Origin: an uncultured Alphaproteobacteria bacterium
Lineage (GTDB): Bacteria; Pseudomonadota; Alphaproteobacteria; Methylaequorales; Methylaequoraceae
Assembly: GCA_902567115.1 (NCBI GenBank)
Contig: CACFLF010000004.1
Span: 1 to 36,060 of the forward strand
Length of the DNA: 36,060 nucleotides
Direction: 5' to 3'
The translations under genes were made by a program, and so were the position numbers. Under the pieces are notes generated by a model. That model saw only the letters and a list, made by a program, of their open reading frames with translations. It did no database searches and had not been told where the DNA came from. The stretch's first letter is position 1; every line of letters begins with the position of its first letter. Below are positions 25,115 through 31,666 of the stretch, one piece after another.

Positions 25115-25610
25115 GCTTTTTCAAATAAACAAGAAATGCACCCTCACCCCCCATATTTGATGGAGCGTGATCAAACCAAACTATTTTTTTTGACAATGCC
25201 AATGAAGTTAACCAAACTGGTATTTTTTCCTTTAATACTCCAGTTCCTTTCCATCTATCCTCAACAAACAACCTTTTCCCTTTTCCAGTTATTATTAATA
25301 AAAGTCTTTGGTTATGTTGTGAATTGTAATTTACAAACTCATAGACCATTTTTTTAGAATCTGTAATAGTATTCCCATGAAGATCAAGTGAAGCAGAAAT
25401 TCTGATTCTCTTCTTCTGAATTTTTCTTAAAATATTTTTTTCTAGAGACCCCCAACTTTCAGAAGCTTTGATATCCATGAGATCAATGTCTTTGTTAGTA
25501 TTTTCTTTTTTCGCTGTTTCTAATGTTTTATTTTGTTTACGTATTATTTTTTTTTGATCTTTTAATGGATTTACTGTTTTTTTAAAATGTTCCCAGTCTT
25601 TGTTATTCAT
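25104..25610 (-). CDS. Smr-domain protein
   Basis: A 168-residue protein with a basic N-terminal half and a C-terminal Smr (MutS2-related) domain: LDLHGNT and [10 protein letters not shown] are the two signature motifs, followed by [20 protein letters not shown]. Smr domains bind or cut nucleic acid, and some act on collided or stalled ribosomes; the exact role of this stand-alone alphaproteobacterial group is not settled. It starts immediately after mltA stops (TGA then ATG), in the order tim44-mltA-smr that is common in alphaproteobacteria. Confidence 0.92.
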   Translation of the reverse strand: MNNKDWEHFKKTVNPLKDQKKIIRKQNKTLETAKKENTNKDIDLMDIKASESWGSLEKNILRKIQKKRIRISASLDLHGNTITDSKKMVYEFVNYNSQHNQRLLLIITGKGKRLFVEDRWKGTGVLKEKIPVWLTSLALSKKIVWFDHAPSNMGGEGAFLVYLKKLTK

Positions 25611-26636
25611 TCAATCACTATAAGGAATAAATGCATGTAGATAAATTTTTTTTTTCAGGACTCCTGCCTTTTTCTCAGCAACCTCCCCTCTTCCAAAAAA
25701 TAAATCAGCTCTATTTGGACCAATAATGGCTCCACCAGTATCTAAAGAAATAACTGGTAAAATAGATTCATTTTTTTCCATCTGAACGAAAAAAGGCAAA
25801 CCCAAGGGGTAAATATTTTTATCAACGGCCACACTTAAATTTGGCTCTAAAGGAGTTCCAAATGCTCCGACCGGATTTTTATCTATTCCAAATGACATTT
25901 CTTTAAAAAAAATAAATCTTTTATTCTGATGAAGAATTCCTTTAGATAAAGTTGGATTTGCTCTCAGCCAATTTTTTATTGTGAATAAGTTTACATTATT
26001 TTTATTTATGTGGTTTTTTTTAATCAGTATTCTTCCTATTGATTTGTAGTCCATGTTGTTGTTTCCATTATATACGAGTTTTACCTTTTCTTTGTTTGGT
26101 AACTCTCCAATTCCTGACCCTTGTATGTGAAGAAAAAATAAATTTATATTATCATCCGTCCAAAAAATAACATCTTTTTCTCTAAAATTTTTTTCTATGA
26201 AACTTCGAGGTTTTTTTGTGTAGAAGTTATTTTTTTTCAGTATGGGAAATTTATAAATATTGTCTCGATTTCGAGAGACCTTAATAATTGGTTCATAGTA
26301 CCCAGTTAACAATCCAGATTTTTTCTGAATCTTTTTAAATTTAAAATTATTTATAAGAAATTTTTTAAAATCTTTTGCTGATTCTTTTTTCTCAAGAATC
26401 AAGCACTTTTTTTTCCATTCAGTTGGTTTGCCAAATTTATGCTTAAATATTTTGTTTAAATTTTCGTAAAATTTACTTGAATTACAAACATTTCGGAAGT
26501 GATTGGAGAAAAGAGCTAACTGTGTGTCGCTTAATTCTAAAATTTGTTTATTAGAAATTTTGGATGAAAATGCCTGGTTATTTAAAAAAAAAACAAGAAA
26601 ATAAATAAGTAAAAATTTGATCTTAATTTTCTTCAA
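25611..26636 (-). CDS. mltA: Membrane-bound lytic murein transglycosylase A family protein
   Basis: Cleaves peptidoglycan glycan strands to form 1,6-anhydro-muropeptides. The 341-residue protein has an N-terminal signal (KFLLIYFLVFFLNNQAFSS), the MltA barrel starting SGLLTGYYEPIIKVSR, a GSGIGELP substrate segment, and the 3D domain with ISLDTGGAIIGPNRADLFFGRG, which contains the catalytic Asp. There is no lipobox cysteine, so it is probably soluble in the periplasm or held by its uncleaved signal, unlike lipidated E. coli MltA. It overlaps tim44 by 14 bases. Confidence 0.95.
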   Translation of the reverse strand: MKKIKIKFLLIYFLVFFLNNQAFSSKISNKQILELSDTQLALFSNHFRNVCNSSKFYENLNKIFKHKFGKPTEWKKKCLILEKKESAKDFKKFLINNFKFKKIQKKSGLLTGYYEPIIKVSRNRDNIYKFPILKKNNFYTKKPRSFIEKNFREKDVIFWTDDNINLFFLHIQGSGIGELPNKEKVKLVYNGNNNMDYKSIGRILIKKNHINKNNVNLFTIKNWLRANPTLSKGILHQNKRFIFFKEMSFGIDKNPVGAFGTPLEPNLSVAVDKNIYPLGLPFFVQMEKNESILPVISLDTGGAIIGPNRADLFFGRGEVAEKKAGVLKKKIYLHAFIPYSD

Positions 26637-27303
26637 TTTCCTCTAGACTCCAATTTGGATCGTTACTTTTTAAGTTTTTGGAAAATGTCCAGATTTCTTT
26701 GATTTGTAAAATTTGGTTGTTGTCGCCGTCAATGACCTCGTCATTAGAGTTTTTTGTAACTTGTACTTGCTCTGATTCAAATAGAAGTTTGAAATAAGCA
26801 ACATACTTTTTTTCTATAGCAACACTTTTAATTACAGGGTTTTTTACACTTATAACTGTAATTTCAAGCTTTTCTTTTTTCTTTGCTCTCAGATTTATTT
26901 GATCTTCAAATGTTTTATAGATATTTTTACTTACTAATTTTTCCAAGGCTTTAAGATTATTTGCAGAATACTCTGTCAAAATATATTCAAAAGCTTTTTT
27001 GGCACCATCGCAAAAAGAACTAACTTCAAATTTATCGTCTATTTTTAAGATTTCATTAATTGCGGTATTTATTTTTTTATTTGAATGAAGATTTTTTTTA
27101 GCACCATTGCTTGACTTGACAATCTTTTGATCAGAGATAGAGTCGGGTTCAGACTCGTTGAATGTATTTTTTCTCTGAGTAAATTTTTCAACGATGTCGC
27201 TTTCATTACCGGTTTTTTTCCCAAGCACGTTTCGCAACCTATTAATTATAAAAACTGCAATCATTGCTAAAATTAATATGTCAATGTAGGGGATGTTATT
27301 CAT
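26623..27303 (-). CDS. Tim44/TimA-family inner-membrane protein
   Basis: A 226-residue protein with one N-terminal membrane helix (IDILILAMIAVFIINRL), a charged linker to about residue 90, and a C-terminal Tim44-like domain (FDDKF-type DGAKKAFEYILTEYSANNLKALEKLVS, then beta strands to EIWTFSKNLKSNDPNWSLEEIEE). It is the bacterial relative of the mitochondrial import subunit Tim44; a role in inner-membrane protein complexes is suggested for the family. It is first in tim44-mltA-smr and divergent from secB, which is the usual alphaproteobacterial context. Confidence 0.92.
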   Translation of the reverse strand: MNNIPYIDILILAMIAVFIINRLRNVLGKKTGNESDIVEKFTQRKNTFNESEPDSISDQKIVKSSNGAKKNLHSNKKINTAINEILKIDDKFEVSSFCDGAKKAFEYILTEYSANNLKALEKLVSKNIYKTFEDQINLRAKKKEKLEITVISVKNPVIKSVAIEKKYVAYFKLLFESEQVQVTKNSNDEVIDGDNNQILQIKEIWTFSKNLKSNDPNWSLEEIEEN

Positions 27304-27385
27304 TTTAACTCTATCTAATTATTTTATGGCTTGATGTTATGTTTTTATGTATTATAAGTCTTTCTATTTAAAAAGTAACTTAAAT

Positions 27386-27844
27386 ATGGCTGAAAAAAAA
27401 AAAAATTCAAATTCTAATAATATTAATTTAAAATTTTTGATAAACGCTCAATATCTTAAAGATTTATCATTTGAAAACCCTCAGGCGCCAGATTCTCTAA
27501 AAAACATAAAATCAAGTCCTACCTTTAAAATTGATGCTGACGTTAAGTCCAAAGAATTAAAAGATCACGGTAAAAATATATTTGAGGTTGAACTTTCAAT
27601 CAAATGTGAAACAAAATCAGAAGAAACAATTTTATTTTTAGTTGAAGGTGTTTATAATGGCATTTTTACAATTGAAAATGCTAATGAGGGAATATTAGAT
27701 AAAATCCTTCTGATAGAGTGTCCAAAATTTTTATTTCCATTCTTGAGATCTATAATAGCTAATTGTACAAGAGAGGCAGGCTTTCCTCCACTGATGATTG
27801 CCCCTCTCGATTTTATTGGCATGTATGAAAATAGAAAAAAATAA
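27386..27844 (+). CDS. secB: Protein-export chaperone SecB
   Basis: Tetrameric chaperone that keeps preproteins unfolded for SecA. With the ATG at 27386 it is 152 residues, starting MAEKKKNS, with LKFLINAQYLKDLSFENPQAP at the first strand, ILLIECPKFLFPFLRSII and TREAGFPPLMIAPLDFIGMYENR near the C-terminus, all characteristic. The track adds 13 upstream residues that are not in the family. No clear Shine-Dalgarno sequence precedes the ATG. It is divergent from tim44; the dnaQ that often sits next to secB in alphaproteobacteria is not adjacent here. Confidence 0.96.
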   Translation: MAEKKKNSNSNNINLKFLINAQYLKDLSFENPQAPDSLKNIKSSPTFKIDADVKSKELKDHGKNIFEVELSIKCETKSEETILFLVEGVYNGIFTIENANEGILDKILLIECPKFLFPFLRSIIANCTREAGFPPLMIAPLDFIGMYENRKK

Positions 27845-27891
27845 GTTGAAAATAAATTTTCGATTGTAATTTATATATTGGATGAAATTTG

Positions 27892-27919
27892 ATGCGGTTG
27901 GCATTCGTTCCAACCGTAT
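27892..27919. terminator. Stem-loop between convergent secB and the coiled-coil gene, candidate bidirectional terminator
   Basis: ATGCGGTTGG and CCAACCGTAT pair in a 10-base-pair stem (one G-T) around an 8-base loop. It is the most GC-rich hairpin I saw in the window. It ends one base from the stop of the minus-strand gene and 47 bases after secB. The flanking T-tracts are short and interrupted (CAAATTTTG on the plus side), so it is not a textbook intrinsic terminator. Confidence 0.5.
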
Positions 27920-27920
27920 C

Positions 27921-28565
27921 TCAAATTTTGTATGTTTTCTTTTTTGATTTGTTAATATCTAACCCAATTTTTTTGAAGCTTTCCGTAATCTCAACAGTTG
28001 TGTGACCTTGATTCCATTTCTTAATAAACTCTTTAACATTTTCTTGATTGAAACTAAGTTTTTCTTCCAGTTTTTTTTTATGAGACGTCTTACTTCCTGC
28101 AACTTTTTTGTTTAGTATCTCCCACACATCCCCAATTTCTTGAATTTCTTTCTCTTTTATAAAGTTTTCTATAATGAAATTAAGCCTTTTAATTTCATTT
28201 TCCAATCTTAGGTTTTCATTTTTTATATTATTCAAATGTTCTTTTATTTTCTGAAGGTCAGACTCTTTTATAACAGATATTTTGTGTTTAAATTTTTTGA
28301 AACAATCATCCAATCTCTCCAATATCAACTCCTTTAGTAACTTGATATCTAACTCATTATATTTATAGTGACTTTTGTCGCTTAATTTGGACAGTTTATC
28401 TAAAGATAGAAGGATTTGGTTTAGCCTTTTTCTAGATAAAACAGCAAAGTTACAAAGCTTAAATAATACCCTATCGTCATTAGACCATTGTTTTCTAGGT
28501 TTGTACCTGAATTTATTTAAAACTGACTGTGCCTTTGCAAAAGACACCTTAAACGCCTTATCCAT
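27921..28565 (-). CDS. Uncharacterised lysine-rich coiled-coil protein
   Basis: I do not recognise this 214-residue protein. What can be seen: a basic N-terminus with KPRKQWSNDDRVLFKL, which loosely resembles the first helix of Myb/SANT- or GcrA-like DNA-binding domains; a helical middle; a likely coiled coil at about residues 100-142 (LQKIKEHLNNIKNENLRLENEI); and a C-terminal segment FIKKWNQGHTTVEITESFKK with the shape of a small helix-turn-helix. No signal peptide or membrane segment is present. It is on the minus strand, 116 bases from an upstream cyclic-nucleotide-binding gene of the same orientation, and ends at a hairpin. A role in DNA or RNA binding is only a guess. Coding status is supported by length and absence of a better ORF. 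Confidence 0.7.
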   Translation of the reverse strand: MDKAFKVSFAKAQSVLNKFRYKPRKQWSNDDRVLFKLCNFAVLSRKRLNQILLSLDKLSKLSDKSHYKYNELDIKLLKELILERLDDCFKKFKHKISVIKESDLQKIKEHLNNIKNENLRLENEIKRLNFIIENFIKEKEIQEIGDVWEILNKKVAGSKTSHKKKLEEKLSFNQENVKEFIKKWNQGHTTVEITESFKKIGLDINKSKKKTYKI

Positions 28566-28681
28566 AATCTACTTAATTCCCAAATACTATATTTCTATAA
28601 TAATCAAGTGCAATTATATATTGTATCATTTTGAATACTATAATTTTTTTATTATATTATCTTTAATGGCAGTTTGAACGG

Positions 28682-29050
28682 TTATACCTTTTTACTAAGG
28701 CTTTTAAGGTCACTTTTGATCGTTGAATTTAGATTTGTAAGCCTCATGTAGGTCGATCTCAAAATTGCTTTAATGAAAAAAGATGTTTTATTATAGTCAT
28801 TTAGCAAGTTTTTCTTTGGAATCAGAAATGCCTTAGATTCTTTTAGAGCAACTGCAGTAACTGTTCTTTTAGTATTCAAGAGGATTGATAACTCGCCAAA
28901 TACTTCATTTTTATTAATAAACCCGACTCTTGTCCCTTTGTCAGATATGATTTCGACTTCTCCTTTAGTTAGAAGGTAGGCAAAGTCGGGCTCATCACCA
29001 ACCTTGTAAATTATTTTACCAGCTTTCCAAGAAATGTTTTCTTCACCCAT
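28682..29050 (-). CDS. Stand-alone cyclic-nucleotide-binding domain protein
   Basis: A 122-residue protein made almost only of a CRP-type cyclic-nucleotide-binding domain: KAGKIIYKVGDEPDFAYLLTKGEVEII forms the beta roll, and the phosphate-binding cassette reads VFGELSILLNTKRTVTAVA, with the Gly-Glu and the Arg expected to contact the ligand. A C-terminal helix follows, but there is no DNA-binding or enzymatic output domain. It could be a diffusible sensor or a partner of another protein. The next minus-strand gene is the coiled-coil orphan, and tRNA-Gly lies upstream. Ligand (cAMP, cGMP or none) cannot be told from sequence. Confidence 0.88.
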   Translation of the reverse strand: MGEENISWKAGKIIYKVGDEPDFAYLLTKGEVEIISDKGTRVGFINKNEVFGELSILLNTKRTVTAVALKESKAFLIPKKNLLNDYNKTSFFIKAILRSTYMRLTNLNSTIKSDLKSLSKKV

Positions 29051-29119
29051 ATCCGAATACTCATTATTTAGAGATTATATCTGGATGATTATAAATGTAA
29101 ATTTATAACAATTTTTTAG

Positions 29120-29194
29120 TGGAGCGGGAAACGAGATTCGAACTCGCGACCCTCACGTTGGCAACGTGATGCTCTACCACTGAGCTATTCCCGC
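29120..29194 (-). tRNA. tRNA-Gly (anticodon GCC)
   Basis: Read on the minus strand the 75-base gene folds as a standard tRNA: acceptor GCGGGAA pairs with TTCCCGC, D arm GCTC-AGTGGTA-GAGC, anticodon stem TCACG/CGTGA around TTGCCAA (anticodon GCC), a five-base variable region, and T arm GCGAG-TTCGAAT-CTCGT. The discriminator T is followed by an encoded CCA. It reads GGC and GGU glycine codons. It sits between the cyclic-nucleotide-binding gene and the divergent LON-domain gene. Confidence 0.97.
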
Positions 29195-29300
29195 AGATTT
29201 CCTGCCTATAGTATACTTTAATAAGTTTTTTTAAATAATAAAATTGTTTTTTTTTAAATAAGTCTTTAATTATTAACAAATTTGAAACATATTGTATTAT

Positions 29301-29975
29301 ATGCTGTACAGTTTTGAACATACTCTGGAGGAGTTGCCTAAAACGATACCTCTCTTTCCTTTAAATAAAGTTTTGCTCTTACCAAGAGCTAAGCTACCCC
29401 TTAATTTGTTTGAAAACAGATATTTACACATGCTTGATTATGCTCTCGCTAATAATAGAATAATCGGTATGATCCAGCCAAAAGAAAAGGTTTTGAAAGA
29501 TTCTGATATTAAGAATCCGAAGCTTTACGACGTTGGTTGTTCAGGAAGAGTAACTGCATTTTCAGAAACCAATGATAGCAGGTACGAACTTATTCTTAAG
29601 GGTGTCTGTAGATTTAGAATTATTAAAGAAAAGAAGTTAACTAATGGATTCAGATCAGCAAACGTAGAGTGGGAAGAATACCGAAAAGATTTTGATGCTC
29701 TTAGTCTATTGGGACAAAAAAAGAGGAAAGATTTTGAATCGTTATTGAAGGTATTTCTTGAAAAAATTTCCATTAATGCAGACTGGGAGATGGTTCAAAC
29801 AACAAACGATGAAGACTTGGTTAATATGATCAGCATGTGCTGTCCTTTCGATGTGAGTGAGAAACAAGCACTTTTGGAAGCTAAGACACTTGATGAGAGG
29901 CTAGATGTTCTTACCTCTTTAATGCAAATGGGTTTAAACGATAACAAAATAGTTAGCTCTGGCACCCCATCGTGA
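29301..29975 (+). CDS. LON substrate-binding-domain protein (no protease domain)
   Basis: A 224-residue protein with only the N-terminal substrate-recognition domain of Lon (COG2802 type): IPLFPLNKVLLLPRAKLPLNLFENRYLHML, IGMIQP, GCSGRVTAFSETNDSRYELILKGVCRFRI, and a helical tail containing FDVSEKQALLEAKTLDERLDVLTSLM. The AAA+ and Ser-Lys protease parts are absent, so it is not Lon protease. The track starts at a TTG at 29292; I prefer the ATG at 29301. It overlaps the Trm112-like gene by four bases (GTGA), a pairing common in alphaproteobacteria. Function is unknown beyond likely peptide or RNA binding. Confidence 0.92.
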   Translation: MLYSFEHTLEELPKTIPLFPLNKVLLLPRAKLPLNLFENRYLHMLDYALANNRIIGMIQPKEKVLKDSDIKNPKLYDVGCSGRVTAFSETNDSRYELILKGVCRFRIIKEKKLTNGFRSANVEWEEYRKDFDALSLLGQKKRKDFESLLKVFLEKISINADWEMVQTTNDEDLVNMISMCCPFDVSEKQALLEAKTLDERLDVLTSLMQMGLNDNKIVSSGTPS

Positions 29976-30133
29976 GAGAAAATGATTTTGATAGAAAGTG
30001 GTTAGACCTGCTTGTTTGTCCCAAAACAGGGCAAGAATTAATATACGATAGTAAAAAAAAATTATTACTTACTAAAGATAAAAAGATCTCTTACGCGATT
30101 ACGGATGGTATTCCAAGACTTATTGATGACTAA
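29972..30133 (+). CDS. Trm112/UPF0434-family small protein
   Basis: Too short for the ORF track; found by reading the gap. From the GTG at 29972 it encodes 53 residues: MRENDFDRKWLDLLVCPKTG, then a charged strand and ISYAITDGIPRLIDD. The LLVCPKTGxEL and Y.I.DGIPxLI blocks are the family hallmark (E. coli YcaR type). Related Trm112 proteins activate methyltransferases in eukaryotes and archaea; the bacterial role is unclear. Its GTG overlaps the stop of the LON-domain gene, so translation is probably coupled. The DUF971 gene begins five bases after its stop. Confidence 0.9.
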   Translation: MRENDFDRKWLDLLVCPKTGQELIYDSKKKLLLTKDKKISYAITDGIPRLIDD

Positions 30134-30138
30134 CAACA

Positions 30139-30444
30139 ATGATCCCAAAATCTGTAACGTTAAATAGAAATAAAAAAAGTATTCAATTTGAGTATCCCAA
30201 TAACACCTTTCTTTTGCTTACTTCTTCATACTTGAGAGCCTGCAGTCCTTCTGCAGAAAATAAAGAAAAACTTAGTAAATCAGATGTCAGCGAGAGGAAA
30301 GAAGCTTTTAATTCTGTAATGATTAACAAAGTTGAAGCGGTTGGAAACTACGCTATTAGGATTACATTTGATGATGGACACAACACTGGTATCTTTAGTT
30401 GGGAGTATATTTATACTATCGGCTCTAGGCTTCGAGATTCCTGA
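30139..30444 (+). CDS. DUF971 (GBBH-like N-terminal domain) protein
   Basis: A 101-residue protein with the DUF971 fold seen at the N-terminus of gamma-butyrobetaine hydroxylases: an initial strand pair (KSIQFEYPNNTFLLLTSSYLR), then YAIRITFDDGHNTGIFSWEYIY. Stand-alone members are small, of unsettled function, and some are linked by neighbourhood or fusion to iron-sulfur carrier proteins of the Mrp/ApbC type; no such gene is present here. It is the last of three plus-strand genes after the tRNA and overlaps the convergent hydroxylase gene by 20 bases at the 3' end. Confidence 0.88.
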   Translation: MIPKSVTLNRNKKSIQFEYPNNTFLLLTSSYLRACSPSAENKEKLSKSDVSERKEAFNSVMINKVEAVGNYAIRITFDDGHNTGIFSWEYIYTIGSRLRDS

Positions 30445-31615
30445 GTCCCATAGCAAACAACATACTTTGATTTTTAAGAAAGTTTGATTGAGAAAATATT
30501 TTTAGACCAGTTTTTCTAAAAAGACTTTTGAATTTTCCTGAACCAGAGAATAGACCATTTAAGCTGTGAGTTGCGTTTACAAGTAAGGTTTTATCCATGC
30601 TTCTCATACTCTCATATGACTTCATTAAACATAAATTGAATGGCTCAAGCCCAAGTTCCTTTGATTTTTCGAGAGTTTTAGACAAAGCAAATGCATCCCT
30701 CAATCCAAGGTTGAACCCTTGTCCGGCTATCGGATGTATTGCTTGGCATGCATCTCCAACTAAAATTATATTTTTCTTAAAGATATCATAGCAAGAAAAG
30801 ACATTTAATGGATATTTTTTTACTTCAGAAATGCTTATCAGTTTTCCAAAGAAATTATCATATTTTTTCTCAAACTCTTCTTTAAAATTATCTTTAAACG
30901 CTTTATCAGTAGCTACTGCGGTGTCAACAGTCCAAACAATTGAAGATTGATGTATTTTTGAATTACTGGCAGGCAATATTGCTAAAGGCCCAGTTGGAAA
31001 GAATCTTTCCAGAGCTACTCCATGATGTTTTTTTGAATGCGAAATATTGAATACAAATGCAGTTTGTTTGTAATCATGGTAATAATATTTGATGTTTGCA
31101 TGGTATCTAGTTCTGGAAAATCTTCCATCTGCTGCAACTAGAAGCTTGAAATATAAATCAAAATTTTTAGTTTCTATAAAGCTATTATCAATGTCTTCAT
31201 TATTTATGTTAATTATCTCTGTACCGTATTTAAATGAAACATATTTTGACTTTGAAACTTCGTTTAAAAGAATTGTTTTTATAAGTTTATTATCGACAAT
31301 AAAACCTAGTGGCCCTTCTCCGAGATTTTTATAATCAAAATTTATATCATGAGAACCCAATCCCTCTGAGACAAAAATCTGATTAATTGGTTGAAATTCA
31401 TTTTTTAATTTCTTCCAAATTCCTAGTTTTTTAAGGATTCTATAAGATCCTTGAGAAATAGCGGTTGTTCTATTATCTTGTTGAGCAAACAATAATCTTT
31501 TATCACTCTTATCAACAATGCATACTTTAATTTTTTTTTCTGCCATTAAAAGAGCAAATGTTAAACCGATCATTCCGGCGCCACATATAATTACTTCATG
31601 ATAATTTTTAGTCAT
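30425..31615 (-). CDS. UbiH/UbiF/Coq6-family FAD monooxygenase (ubiquinone synthesis)
   Basis: Flavoprotein hydroxylase of the ubiquinone pathway. The 396-residue protein has the FAD dinucleotide fold (IICGAGMIGLTFALLMAEK, residues about 8-27), the DG motif (LLVAADGRFSRTR) and the GD motif with the family signature ILVGDACQAIHPIAGQGFNLGLRDAF. Length is typical. Which ring position it hydroxylates (UbiH, UbiF, UbiI or the alphaproteobacterial UbiL type) cannot be told from sequence. It is divergent from ftsK, with 51 bases between starts. Its N-terminus is cytosolic or membrane-peripheral without a signal peptide. Confidence 0.92.
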   Translation of the reverse strand: MTKNYHEVIICGAGMIGLTFALLMAEKKIKVCIVDKSDKRLLFAQQDNRTTAISQGSYRILKKLGIWKKLKNEFQPINQIFVSEGLGSHDINFDYKNLGEGPLGFIVDNKLIKTILLNEVSKSKYVSFKYGTEIININNEDIDNSFIETKNFDLYFKLLVAADGRFSRTRYHANIKYYYHDYKQTAFVFNISHSKKHHGVALERFFPTGPLAILPASNSKIHQSSIVWTVDTAVATDKAFKDNFKEEFEKKYDNFFGKLISISEVKKYPLNVFSCYDIFKKNIILVGDACQAIHPIAGQGFNLGLRDAFALSKTLEKSKELGLEPFNLCLMKSYESMRSMDKTLLVNATHSLNGLFSGSGKFKSLFRKTGLKIFSQSNFLKNQSMLFAMGLRNLEA

Positions 31616-31666
31616 AAATTTTTTAAATATGCTTTTAATTTAAATTAATTATAATTAAACTATCGA

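Noticed and set aside
29120-29194. tRNA-Gly as an integration site for a mobile island
   Set aside because: No integrase, no direct repeat of the tRNA 3' end and no composition break nearby were seen.
29103-29321. 72-residue minus-strand ORF containing NSSVVEHHVANVRVASSNLVSRS
   Set aside because: It is the translation of the tRNA-Gly gene itself, a well-known false protein pattern from tRNA regions.
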